Assembly (NCBI GenBank): GCA_011523655.1
Contig: WTGH01000067.1
Location: forward strand, 24,768-88,767
Reading direction: 5' to 3'
Source of the DNA: Rhodospirillaceae bacterium
GTDB lineage: Bacteria > Pseudomonadota > Alphaproteobacteria > Bin65
Length of the DNA stretch: 64,000 bases
The notes beneath the pieces were generated by a model that worked only from the letters and a program-made list of their open reading frames with translations, searched no databases and was not told the origin of the DNA. Positions 1-8,246 of this stretch are shown piece by piece. Position numbers and translations under genes: made by a program. Numbering within the stretch: position 1 is the stretch's first letter; every line of letters starts with the position of its first letter.

Positions 1-1214
1 GGCTGGTCGAGACGGCGGCGAACGAGACCGGCCGGGACCCGGCCGAGCTGCGCCGGATCAACTTCGTGCCCGGCGACGCCTTCCCCTACGAGACGCCGGT
101 CATCATGCAGTACGATTGCGGCGATTTCGCCGGTTCGATGGACCAGGCGCTGGATCTTGCCGGCTACGGCGGTTTCCAGGCCCGCAAGGCGGAATCGAAA
201 GCCAACGGCAAGCTGCGCGGCGTCGGCTTCTCCTCCTATATCGAGGCGTGCGGCGTTGCGCCATCGGCGGCTGTCGGGTCTCTAGGCGCCGGTGTGGGTC
301 TCTGGGAATCGGCGAGTATCCGTTTCAATCCAACGGGTAACGTCCAGTTGCTCACAGGCTGCCACACCCACGGTCAGGGCCACGAAACGGCCTATGCCCA
401 GATCGTCGCGGACAAGCTCGGCGTGCCCTACGACCAGGTCGACGTCATTCACGGCGATACCGCCAAGACGCCGTTCGGCATGGGCACCTACGGTTCCCGT
501 TCGGCCGCCGTCGGCGGCTCGGCCATTGTGAAGGCCGCGGACAAGATCATCGAGAAAGGACGGAAGATCGCCGCCCACGCCCTTGAGGCGTCGGAGGACG
601 ATATCGAGTTCACCGGCGGCAACTTCACGGTCAAGGGCACCGACAAGGCGATGAACATCGCCGAGGTCGCCTTCACCGCCTATGTGCCGCACAACTATCC
701 GGAGGGCCTGGAGCCGGGGCTGGAAGAATCGGCGTTCTACGATCCGCTCAACTTCTCCTTCCCGGCCGGCACGCATATCTGCGAAGTCGAGATCGATCCG
801 GAAACCGGCTCGGTCGCGATCGACAAATACGCTGCCGTTGACGATTTCGGCGTGGTGATCAACCCGCTGATCGTCGAGGGCCAGGTCCATGGCGGGATCG
901 GCCAGGGAATCGGCCAGGCCGTGCTGGAGCATGCGGTTTACGACAGTGCCGGCCAGCTGATCAGCGGTTCCTACATGGACTACACCATGCCCCGCGCCGA
1001 CGACGTGCCGAACTACGATGTCGGCTTCAACGGCGTACCGTCCCCGCTCAACCCCCTCGGCGTGAAGGGTTGCGGCGAGGCCGGGGCCATCGCGGCGCCA
1101 GCGGCGGTCATGAACGCGGTGCACGACGCGCTGCGCGATGTCGGCGTCGGCCATATCGAAATGCCGGCAACCCCGTTGCGCGTCTGGCAGGCCATTCAGG
1201 ACGCAGCGGCATAG
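1..1214 (+). CDS. Molybdopterin-binding large subunit of a CO-dehydrogenase/xanthine-dehydrogenase-type hydroxylase (5' truncated by window)
   Basis: This is the last 403 codons of a large subunit of the xanthine dehydrogenase family (CoxL-like). The frame is open from the window edge (first full codon at base 3), so the start and the cofactor-entry half lie outside. Visible family marks are a [10 protein letters not shown] stretch near the middle and [15 protein letters not shown] near the C-terminus; the Glu of GCGEAG is the usual catalytic base beside the molybdenum in this family. The protein is cytoplasmic and would form an (alpha-beta-gamma)2 hydroxylase with an FAD subunit (next gene) and a 2Fe-2S subunit presumably encoded upstream. 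The motif that separates true CO dehydrogenase (form I) from form II enzymes is not in the window, so the substrate cannot be decided. The downstream coxD/coxE/xdhC homologues support a Cox-type maturation cluster. Confidence 0.9.
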   Translation, partial: LVETAANETGRDPAELRRINFVPGDAFPYETPVIMQYDCGDFAGSMDQALDLAGYGGFQARKAESKANGKLRGVGFSSYIEACGVAPSAAVGSLGAGVGLWESASIRFNPTGNVQLLTGCHTHGQGHETAYAQIVADKLGVPYDQVDVIHGDTAKTPFGMGTYGSRSAAVGGSAIVKAADKIIEKGRKIAAHALEASEDDIEFTGGNFTVKGTDKAMNIAEVAFTAYVPHNYPEGLEPGLEESAFYDPLNFSFPAGTHICEVEIDPETGSVAIDKYAAVDDFGVVINPLIVEGQVHGGIGQGIGQAVLEHAVYDSAGQLISGSYMDYTMPRADDVPNYDVGFNGVPSPLNPLGVKGCGEAGAIAAPAAVMNAVHDALRDVGVGHIEMPATPLRVWQAIQDAAA

Positions 1215-1287
1215 ACGCGGCGGGACAGGCTGAATTCATCGAATCGGAACGGACCGGGCCCGCACCCGGGCAGGAAGGAACCAATCC

Positions 1288-2082
1288 ATGTACAATTTCG
1301 AGTACAAGAAGGCCGGCAGCGTCGATGAAGCGGCCGGCATTGTCGGCGCAGACGACGAGGCAAAGCTGCTCGCCGGCGGGATGACGTATATCCCGACGCT
1401 CAAGCAGAGGCTCGCCGCACCGACGACCGTCGTCGACCTGAACGGCGTCGGCGGCCTGGACGGTATTGCGGTCGACGGCAACGGCGTGACCGTCGGCGCC
1501 CTGGCCCGGCATGCCGCGGTCGCTGCATCCGCGGACGTGGCGGCGGCCATCCCGGCCCTGGCCGACCTGGCGAGCCACATCGGCGACCCGCAGGTGCGCA
1601 ACCGCGGGACGATCGGCGGCTCGATCGCCAACAACGATCCGGCCGCGGATTATCCGGCCGCCCTTGTCGGCCTCGGCGCCACCGTGCAGACCAACAAGCG
1701 GAACATCGCGGCGGACGACTTCTTCACCGGCCTGTTCGAGACGGCGCTGGGGCAGGACGAGATCGTCACGTCGGTTTCGTTCCCGAGGGCCGGCAAGGCC
1801 GCCTACATGAAGTTCCCGAACCCGGCCTCGCGCTACGCCATCGTCGGCGTCTTCGTCGCTCAGGCGGCAGACGGCGTCCGGGTTGCGGTGACCGGCGCCG
1901 GCCCGTGCGTGTTCCGGGTTGCGGAGATGGAAGCCGCCCTCGCCGCGAACTGGTCGGCCGATGCAGTGGCGGGCATCGGCATCTCCGCCGACGGCCTCAA
2001 CGAGGACATCCACGCCAGCGCCGAATACCGTGCCCATCTCGTCACGGTGATGGCCAAGCGCGCCGTGGCGAAGGCGGGATAG
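1288..2082 (+). CDS. FAD-binding medium subunit of molybdenum hydroxylase (CoxM-like)
   Basis: A 264-residue FAD subunit that passes electrons from the iron-sulfur subunit to an acceptor. The two family FAD motifs are visible: AGGM at residues 29-32 and TIGGSIAN at about 108-115. The length is slightly short of the usual 270-290 but both the FAD-binding and the C-terminal CO_deh_flav_C regions are present. The ATG at 1288 follows a good Shine-Dalgarno (AGGAAGG). It sits 73 bases after the large subunit, so the two are probably co-transcribed. The order large-medium, with the small subunit presumably upstream, differs from the coxMSL order of Oligotropha. Confidence 0.93.
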   Translation: MYNFEYKKAGSVDEAAGIVGADDEAKLLAGGMTYIPTLKQRLAAPTTVVDLNGVGGLDGIAVDGNGVTVGALARHAAVAASADVAAAIPALADLASHIGDPQVRNRGTIGGSIANNDPAADYPAALVGLGATVQTNKRNIAADDFFTGLFETALGQDEIVTSVSFPRAGKAAYMKFPNPASRYAIVGVFVAQAADGVRVAVTGAGPCVFRVAEMEAALAANWSADAVAGIGISADGLNEDIHASAEYRAHLVTVMAKRAVAKAG

Positions 2083-2099
2083 CCTGCCTTTGCCCGCAG

Positions 2100-2125
2100 C
2101 ACCCTCCCCATTCACGGGGAGGGTG
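2100..2125. terminator. Perfect 10-bp hairpin after the medium subunit gene
   Basis: CACCCTCCCC (2100-2109) pairs perfectly with GGGGAGGGTG (2116-2125) around a 6-base loop, 18 bases after the stop. There is no T-run directly behind it (a T-rich patch follows about 25 bases on), so it may be a terminator or an mRNA-stabilising hairpin separating the structural genes from the coxD-coxE-xdhC maturation genes. The remaining gap to base 2364 shows no gene; I see no convincing promoter in it. Confidence 0.5.
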
Positions 2126-2364
2126 AAACGGCTGCTCTTACTTCTTGTTTTTCGGGAGAAAACACCGTATCGGGCATGCGTTGACCGAACGGTACGGACC
2201 TTGATCGGCGGCTCAAGTGCCGGAGACAGGCTCGTTACCGACGGAGGCAGGAGTCGTAACCTCCGCGCCGAAGTGTGCGCCGCTCGAACATCTCCCGTCT
2301 CTGCCGAACGAATGCTCAAATTTCGTGGCAGCAAGACGGGCTGCCGACCGTGTTCCGTTCTGGA

Positions 2365-3318
2365 ATGAGCATGTCAAAAATAACCGCCCTGCCCGAATCC
2401 GTCGATGCGACCGAGAGATTGCTCGCCGCCGGCGCCTATGTCGCCGATCGGTCGCTGGCGACGGCCCTCTATCTGGCGCTGAAGCTCGGCCGGCCGCTGT
2501 TCCTCGAAGGCGAGGCCGGCGTCGGCAAGACGGAAATCGCCAAGGTGCTGGCAGGGTGCCTCGGCCGCGACCTGATCCGGCTGCAATGTTACGAAGGGCT
2601 GGACGTTTCGAGCGCGGTCTATGAGTGGAACTATGCCCGGCAGATGATCGAGATCCGGCTGGCCGAAGCGACCGGGGATGCCGGCGGCCGGACCGGACGG
2701 GCGGCCCTCACCCGGGACGTGTTTTCCGAGGAATTCCTGATCAAGCGCCCCCTGCTCCAGGCGTTGGAGCCACGAGAGAGCGGTCCGCCGGTGCTGCTGA
2801 TCGACGAACTGGACCGCACCGACGAACCCTTCGAGGCCTTCCTGCTGGAGGTTCTGTCGGATTTCCAGATCACCGTGCCGGAAATCGGCGTCTTCGGCGC
2901 CGATACGCCGCCCGTCGTCGTCATTACCTCGAACCGGACGCGGGAAATCCACGACGCCCTGAAGCGGCGCTGCTTCTACTATTGGGTCGACTACCCCGAC
3001 GCCGAGCGCGAACTGGAAATCCTCGGCAAGAAGGCGCCAGAAGCCGGCGAGGCGCTACGCCGGGATGTCGTGGCCTTCATTCAGAAATTGCGCGATGTCG
3101 ACCTGTTCAAGCTGCCCGGCGTCGCCGAATCCATCGACTGGGCCCAGGCCTTGGCCCAGCTCGACGTCGTCGCCCTGGAGCCGGATACGCTCAACGCCAC
3201 TCTCGGCACGCTGCTCAAATACCAGGACGATATCGAGCGCATCCGCGGCAGCGAAGCCATGCGCATCCTCGACGAAATTCGCACCGAAGCCTCCCTCAAC
3301 CGGGTGCGCGGGTCCTAG
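2365..3318 (+). CDS. MoxR-type AAA+ ATPase (CoxD-like)
   Basis: A 317-residue MoxR-family AAA+ ATPase with Walker A GEAGVGKT (residues 49-56), Walker B VLLIDELD (143-150) and an SNRTREIHDALKRR sensor/arginine region. CoxD of Oligotropha carboxidovorans acts as a chaperone in assembling the copper-molybdenum centre of CO dehydrogenase; homologues serve related hydroxylases. Two in-frame ATGs lie 6 bases apart (2365 and 2371); I use the first. The frame is open further upstream to 2275 but those residues do not look like the family. The partner VWA protein follows after 27 bases, the standard MoxR-VWA pairing. Confidence 0.9.
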   Translation: MSMSKITALPESVDATERLLAAGAYVADRSLATALYLALKLGRPLFLEGEAGVGKTEIAKVLAGCLGRDLIRLQCYEGLDVSSAVYEWNYARQMIEIRLAEATGDAGGRTGRAALTRDVFSEEFLIKRPLLQALEPRESGPPVLLIDELDRTDEPFEAFLLEVLSDFQITVPEIGVFGADTPPVVVITSNRTREIHDALKRRCFYYWVDYPDAERELEILGKKAPEAGEALRRDVVAFIQKLRDVDLFKLPGVAESIDWAQALAQLDVVALEPDTLNATLGTLLKYQDDIERIRGSEAMRILDEIRTEASLNRVRGS

Positions 3319-3345
3319 GACAGCGAGACCGGACCGGGCGCCGCC

Positions 3346-4602
3346 ATGCCGTTCGACACCCCGCCCGACCCGGAACGGTCCCGCCACGGCGGCGACCCGG
3401 GCGGCCGCCTGCCGGAAAATATCATGCACTTCGCCCGCGTGCTGCGCGCCGCCGGCCTGCCGGTCGGCCCCGGCCAGGTGATCCGGGCGGTCGAGGCGGC
3501 CGAGGCGGTCGGTATCGGCACCCGCGACGACTTCTACTGGACGCTCCACGCGGTCTTCGTGAACCGCCGCGACCAGCGCGACCTGTTCGACCAGGCCTTC
3601 CACGTCTTCTGGCGCAATCCGCGGCTGCTGGAACGGTTGATGTCCGTCATCCTGCCGACAACGGAAGCGCCGGCGGACGAGGAACGGGAGGAGATGTCGC
3701 GGCGGCTCGCGGAGGCGCTGAAGGGCCTGGCGGAAGCGGCGGGACAGGCGCCGGAGCAGGAGCGCGTCGAACTGGACGCCGTGATGACCTGGACCGACCG
3801 CGAGGTCCTGAAGAGCCGCGATTTCGAGAAGATGTCGCAAGCCGAAATCGATGCCGCGAAACGGGCACTGGCCCGGATGCGCCTGCCGGTGGAGCGGGTG
3901 GCGACCCGGCGCTACCGGTCCGACCCGGCCGGTCCGCGTATCGACATGCGCCGGATATTGCGGCGCAGCGTGCGCAGCGGCGGAGACACCATCCTGCTCG
4001 CGCGCAGACGGCGCAAGACACGGCGGCCGCCGCTCGTGGTCCTGTGCGATATCTCCGGATCGATGAGCCGCTATTCGCGCATGCTGCTGCACTTCCTGCA
4101 CGCCGTCACCAACGACCGGGACCGCGTGCACACCTTCCTGTTCGGCACGAGGTTGACCAACGTCACACGGTATCTGCGCTACAAGGATGTCGACGAAGCG
4201 CTCGACAAGATCGGCCAGGTCGCCGAGGACTGGGACGGCGGCACGCGCATCGGCCAGACACTCGGCGAATTCAATCGACTGTGGTCGCGCCGGACTCTCG
4301 GTCAGGGCGCCATGGTGCTCCTGATTACGGACGGGCTGGACCGGGACGGCGGCGCCGGGTTGGAGCGGGAAATGGATCGGCTGCACCGCAGTTGCCGCCG
4401 GCTGATCTGGCTCAATCCCCTGCTGCGCTACGAGGGGTTCGAGCCCAAGTCGGCCGGTATCCGGGCCATGTTGCCCCATGTTGACGACTTCCGTACCGTG
4501 CACAATCTGGAGAGCCTGGAGCAGCTGAGCGCGGCGTTCGCCCAGCCCGGAGCCCGGCAGGACAGGAGCGTGACCCGATGGCTGCCGATGCTGAGACCCT
4601 GA
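3346..4602 (+). CDS. VWA-domain protein, CoxE-like
   Basis: A 418-residue protein of the CoxE family. The C-terminal half is a von Willebrand A-like domain with the metal-ion-dependent adhesion motif DISGSMS at residues 235-241 and a second TDGLDRDGG segment near 325. The N-terminal half is the helical region typical of CoxE. CoxE works with the CoxD ATPase in metallation and maturation of the molybdenum hydroxylase; the protein has no signal peptide and should be cytosolic. It overlaps the next gene by 25 bases, which suggests translational coupling. Confidence 0.9.
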   Translation: MPFDTPPDPERSRHGGDPGGRLPENIMHFARVLRAAGLPVGPGQVIRAVEAAEAVGIGTRDDFYWTLHAVFVNRRDQRDLFDQAFHVFWRNPRLLERLMSVILPTTEAPADEEREEMSRRLAEALKGLAEAAGQAPEQERVELDAVMTWTDREVLKSRDFEKMSQAEIDAAKRALARMRLPVERVATRRYRSDPAGPRIDMRRILRRSVRSGGDTILLARRRRKTRRPPLVVLCDISGSMSRYSRMLLHFLHAVTNDRDRVHTFLFGTRLTNVTRYLRYKDVDEALDKIGQVAEDWDGGTRIGQTLGEFNRLWSRRTLGQGAMVLLITDGLDRDGGAGLEREMDRLHRSCRRLIWLNPLLRYEGFEPKSAGIRAMLPHVDDFRTVHNLESLEQLSAAFAQPGARQDRSVTRWLPMLRP

Positions 4603-4922
4603 CGCTGTCGAGCGACGAGGTGTTGCGCCGGGCGGCGTCGTGGCGGGATGCCGGCAAGGACGTGGCCATCGCCACGGTCGTCAACACCTGGGGTTCGTCG
4701 CCCCGTCCGGTCGGCAGCCAGCTCGCAGTGAGCGGAGCGCAGGAAATGATCGGTTCCGTTTCCGGCGGCTGCATCGAAGGCGCGGTGGTCGCCGAGGCGC
4801 AGGACGTCATCCGCAGCGGCGCGCCCCGGCTGCTCGAATTCGGCGTTGCGGACGAGGACGCCTGGGCGGTCGGCCTGGCCTGCGGCGGCCGGGTCGAAGT
4901 GTTTGTCGAACGGCTCGACTAG
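4578..4922 (+). CDS. XdhC family protein, N-terminal (XdhC_CoxI) domain only
   Basis: 114 residues that match only the N-terminal half of XdhC/CoxI. Visible features are the VVNTWGSSPRPVGSQ segment and GSVSGGCIEGAVV, the Cys-containing motif of the family. XdhC proteins bind molybdenum cofactor and deliver a sulfurated form to the apo-hydroxylase. The protein starts inside the end of coxE and ends in TAG directly followed by the ATG of the second XdhC half, so the pair is translationally coupled and probably acts as one complex. Confidence 0.87.
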   Translation: MAADAETLTLSSDEVLRRAASWRDAGKDVAIATVVNTWGSSPRPVGSQLAVSGAQEMIGSVSGGCIEGAVVAEAQDVIRSGAPRLLEFGVADEDAWAVGLACGGRVEVFVERLD

Positions 4923-5633
4923 ATGGACCGGAACCTGATCGACAGGCTCGCGGCCGCGAAGGCCGGGCACCGCCCGGTTGTCGTTGCGACGGATCTCGCG
5001 TCCGGCGAAAAGACCTGGATCGAGGGCGGAACGGCCGCCGGGCCGGTGCGCGTCGACGAAACCCTGCTCGCCGCCGCCAACACCGCGCAGCGCGACGACA
5101 GGAGCCGGACGATCGAGACAAACGACGGCCGCCGCCTCTTCCTGCACGTCTTCAACCCGCCGCTGCGGCTCCTGATCGTCGGCGCCGTCCATATCGCGCA
5201 GTCGCTGGCGCCGATCGCCGCGCTTGCCGGCTATGCCGTGACGGTTATCGATCCCCGGGGATCATTCGCCACCGCAGACCGGTTTCCGAGCGTTGTCCTG
5301 ACCGACGATTGGCCCGACGAGGCCCTGGCGGCCCTGAAGCCCGACGCGCGCACCGCGATCGTCACCCTCACCCACGACCCGAAGCTCGACGATCCTGCCC
5401 TGCACAGCGCCTTGCGATCCGATTGTTTCTATATCGGCTCCCTGGGCTCGCGCCGGACCCATGCCTCGCGGGTCCAGCGGCTGCAGCAGGCGGGTTTCGG
5501 CAGCGATGAGATCGCCCGTATCCGCGGGCCGATCGGCCTCGACATCGGCGCAACGTCGCCGGCAGAGATAGCCCTCGCGATTATGGGCGAAATTACGGCG
5601 ACGCTTCGCAGACCGCAGGCGAAAGCCGCCTGA
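4923..5633 (+). CDS. XdhC family protein, C-terminal Rossmann domain
   Basis: 236 residues corresponding to the C-terminal Rossmann part of XdhC. The nucleotide-binding loop LLIVGAVHIAQSL lies near residue 80, followed by VIDPRG and the family segment YIGSLGSRRTHASR and GLDIGATSPAEIALAIMGEI near the end. The start abuts the TAG stop of the preceding half. Together the two proteins give the architecture of a single XdhC chaperone for insertion of sulfurated molybdenum cofactor. The next gene begins 8 bases on. Confidence 0.88.
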   Translation: MDRNLIDRLAAAKAGHRPVVVATDLASGEKTWIEGGTAAGPVRVDETLLAAANTAQRDDRSRTIETNDGRRLFLHVFNPPLRLLIVGAVHIAQSLAPIAALAGYAVTVIDPRGSFATADRFPSVVLTDDWPDEALAALKPDARTAIVTLTHDPKLDDPALHSALRSDCFYIGSLGSRRTHASRVQRLQQAGFGSDEIARIRGPIGLDIGATSPAEIALAIMGEITATLRRPQAKAA

Positions 5634-5641
5634 CCGGAACG

Positions 5642-7507
5642 ATGGATTTCGGTTCCGTTCCGATACAGGAGGCCGAAGGCGCCATTCTCGCCCACGCCGT
5701 CAGGACGGCGGCCGGCCGCCTCGCCAAGGGCCGGCGGCTGACGAAAGACGACCTCGCCGCCATTGCGGGCGCCGGCTTCGACAGAATCGCGGTCGCCCGC
5801 CTGGATCCGGACGATCTGGACGAAAACGATGCCGCCGCGCGCATAGCCGCCGCTCTCGCCTCGGCCAGCCTGCGCGCCGGGCCGGCCGCGAACGGCCGCT
5901 GCAACCTGTATGCCCGATACGCCGGCCTGGCCCTGGTCGATGCCGCCGGCGTCAGTGCGGCCAACCGGATCGCGGAATCGCTCACCCTGGCGACTCTACC
6001 GGCATTATCGCCAGTGGTTCGCGACCAGCTCGTCGCAACCGTCAAGATCATCACCTTCGGCGCTCCGGCCGGGAACGTCGAACGGGTGGCCGATGCTGCG
6101 GCGGGCACGGTATCGATCGCCGCCTACCGCGCCCAGACCGCGGCGCTGATCCAGACCCGGCTGCCCCACACAAGCGCGGCCCTGCTGGCGAAGACCGAGC
6201 GTTCGACCCGCGAACGCCTCGCCCGGATCGGTGCGGCCGTGACCCATGTCCGAACGACGGAACACCGCGAAGACGCACTTGCCGATGCGCTTGCGCAGGC
6301 AGCCGCGGCTGCGGACCTGATTGCCGTGATCGGCGCATCGGCCATCGCGGACCGGCGCGACGTCGTCCCCGCAGCCATCGTTGCAGCCGGCGGAACCGTC
6401 AAGCATTTCGGTCTGCCGGTCGATCCCGGCAATCTGACCCTGCTGGCCCGGCTGGGAAAGGCCACCGTCGTAGCCATGCCGGGTTCGGCCCGTTCGCCCC
6501 GGGAACAGGGCTCCGACTGGCTGCTCGAACGGCTCGCCGCCGGCCTGCCCGTCGATGCCGAGACCATCGCCGGTTTCGGCGTCGGCGGCCTGCTCAAGGA
6601 AATCCGCTCCCGGCCCATGCTGCGCGACCGCGAGCCGCCGGGCGCGCAGAAACCCGAACCGGTCGTCGACGCCATCCTGCTGGCAGCCGGGCAATCGACG
6701 CGGATGGGCGCACGCAACAAGCTGCTGGAGCCGGTCGGCGGCGAGCCGATGATCCGGCGCGTGGCGGCAGCGGTCCGCAGCGCCGCAATCCGCCGCCTGA
6801 TCGTCGTGACCGGCCACGAAGCAGGCCGGGTGCGCGATGCGCTCTCGGGCCTGAATTGCGCTTTCGCCGACAACCCGGACTATCCGTCCGGCATGGGCTC
6901 GTCGGTCGCCGCCGGCGCCCGGGCGGCATTCGAGACGCCCGATCCGCCGGACGCCGCCATCGTTTGCCTTGGCGACATGCCGGACATCGCGCCGGCGACG
7001 CTGGACGCGTTGATCGCCAACTACGATCCGCGGGACGGCCGCACCATCGTTGCCGCCGCCAGCGGCGGGCAACGCGGGAATCCGGTGCTGTGGGACCGGC
7101 GCTTCGCCGACGACCTGGCGAGCCTGGGCGGCGACACCGGCGGGCGAGACATCCTGCAGGAGCATGCCGGCCAGGTCGTGACCGTGGAAATGGACGACGA
7201 CGCCGTACTGCGCGACGTCGATACGCCGGTAGCGCTCGAAGCCTATCGGGAAAGAACGGGCGGCGATCCGGCCGGCTGTGCCGCCCGGGCCCCAATACCG
7301 AAACTCAATTGGCGACCAGCACGAAGTCGTACTCGACCTTCTGGTAGGGCGCCGAGACGCCGTAGGCGCTGGCCTCCTCCGCATCGGCGGTCTCGTCGAA
7401 ATCGACCCGTAGCGAATCGCGCACGGCGAACACGGCGTCGCGGTCGATCCAGTCATCGTCGCCGGGGAACAGCTCCGTCACCAGCGGGAGATAGCCGTCG
7501 GCGTTGA
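5642..7507 (+). CDS. MoeA-like / MocA-like fusion: molybdenum cofactor cytidylyltransferase
   Basis: 621 codons. The N-terminal ~330 residues resemble a MoeA/MogA-type molybdopterin-binding region (AVIGASAIADRRD, then FGLPVDPGN and AMPGSARSP). From about residue 345 there is an NTP-transferase domain with the signature LLAAGQSTRMG and CLGDMPDI, as in MocA, which makes molybdopterin cytosine dinucleotide for xanthine-dehydrogenase-type enzymes. The fusion is typical of Mo-hydroxylase clusters. Oddity: the domain should end near DTPVALEAY (about base 7250), but the frame has no stop until 7507 and so runs about 200 bases antisense into the convergent dioxygenase gene, giving an Arg-rich tail. 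Either the tail is real or the last bases carry a frameshift. Confidence 0.82.
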   Translation: MDFGSVPIQEAEGAILAHAVRTAAGRLAKGRRLTKDDLAAIAGAGFDRIAVARLDPDDLDENDAAARIAAALASASLRAGPAANGRCNLYARYAGLALVDAAGVSAANRIAESLTLATLPALSPVVRDQLVATVKIITFGAPAGNVERVADAAAGTVSIAAYRAQTAALIQTRLPHTSAALLAKTERSTRERLARIGAAVTHVRTTEHREDALADALAQAAAAADLIAVIGASAIADRRDVVPAAIVAAGGTVKHFGLPVDPGNLTLLARLGKATVVAMPGSARSPREQGSDWLLERLAAGLPVDAETIAGFGVGGLLKEIRSRPMLRDREPPGAQKPEPVVDAILLAAGQSTRMGARNKLLEPVGGEPMIRRVAAAVRSAAIRRLIVVTGHEAGRVRDALSGLNCAFADNPDYPSGMGSSVAAGARAAFETPDPPDAAIVCLGDMPDIAPATLDALIANYDPRDGRTIVAAASGGQRGNPVLWDRRFADDLASLGGDTGGRDILQEHAGQVVTVEMDDDAVLRDVDTPVALEAYRERTGGDPAGCAARAPIPKLNWRPARSRTRPSGRAPRRRRRWPPPHRRSRRNRPVANRARRTRRRGRSSHRRRGTAPSPAGDSRRR

Positions 7508-8168
7508 TCCAGATATGGTAGTGCGCCGGCCGCCAGGCGGTGCGCGAGGTGGAGCGCAGGATCTCGCCGGCCGGTCCGTCGTCCGGCACCGTGTAGGACA
7601 CCGGTTTCACCGTGCGCACGCCATACCGGCCGTCCGCTCCGGTGAACTGGTGGCAGCGCAGGTTGGGCACCGCCCCCTCGTGGGTCTCCTGCACGTCGTA
7701 CAGGCCGTTCGACTGGGTCTGCCAGAAATCGAGGCGCGCGCCTTCGACCGGTTCGGACTGTTCGTTGAGCACGCGGCCGGTCAGCACCACCTCCGTGCCG
7801 GGATCGTCGCCGGCGAGATTGCCTTTGAGCGGGACTTCCGGCGCGCCGCCGACGAAGAACGGGCCGAGCGCGCTGTATTCCGTCCCGCTGGTCACGCCCC
7901 GGCCCTTGATCATGTCGACCAGCGACGACAGGCCGAGAATATCGGAGGTCAGAATAAACTCGTTGCGCTCCGGCGTCGAAATCTTGCCGGCGTCGTAGAG
8001 ATACTGGATGCCCCGCATCCACTCGCCCTGCTGCAAGCCCACGTCCCGGGCAAAGGCGTGCATATGCTTGACCAGGCTGGTCATGATCTCCTTGAGCCGC
8101 GGGTCCTCGGTCCCTTCCATGGTCTGGAGCACGGCTTCGGTGATGTTGTCTTCCTGCAGATTGCGCAT
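7305..8168 (-). CDS. Intradiol ring-cleavage dioxygenase (catechol/hydroxyquinol 1,2-dioxygenase type)
   Basis: 287 residues. An N-terminal helical dioxygenase domain is followed by the intradiol catalytic domain with GLYDVQ and SYTVPDDGPAG, which hold the tyrosine ligand region, and HYHIWINADGY with the two histidine ligands of the non-haem Fe(III). It opens catechol or hydroxyquinol between the hydroxyls to a muconate. The ATG at 8168 is preceded by AGGGAAAG; the frame is open further upstream but the first 22 residues look unlike the family. It follows the CoA-ligase gene by 78 bases on the same strand. The exact diphenol cannot be read from the sequence. Confidence 0.88.
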   Translation of the reverse strand: MRNLQEDNITEAVLQTMEGTEDPRLKEIMTSLVKHMHAFARDVGLQQGEWMRGIQYLYDAGKISTPERNEFILTSDILGLSSLVDMIKGRGVTSGTEYSALGPFFVGGAPEVPLKGNLAGDDPGTEVVLTGRVLNEQSEPVEGARLDFWQTQSNGLYDVQETHEGAVPNLRCHQFTGADGRYGVRTVKPVSYTVPDDGPAGEILRSTSRTAWRPAHYHIWINADGYLPLVTELFPGDDDWIDRDAVFAVRDSLRVDFDETADAEEASAYGVSAPYQKVEYDFVLVAN

Positions 8169-8246
8169 CGGTCTTTCCCTGCCTTTGCGTTTCCTCGTTC
8201 GGCCTATAGAGACGCGACGGCCGCGGGCCGTCAATGCCCGGCCCGG

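Noticed and set aside
4920..4922. TAG between the two XdhC halves read as pyrrolysine
   Set aside because: No pyl genes are visible, an ATG follows at once, and XdhC families elsewhere show no residue requiring Pyl at the domain border.
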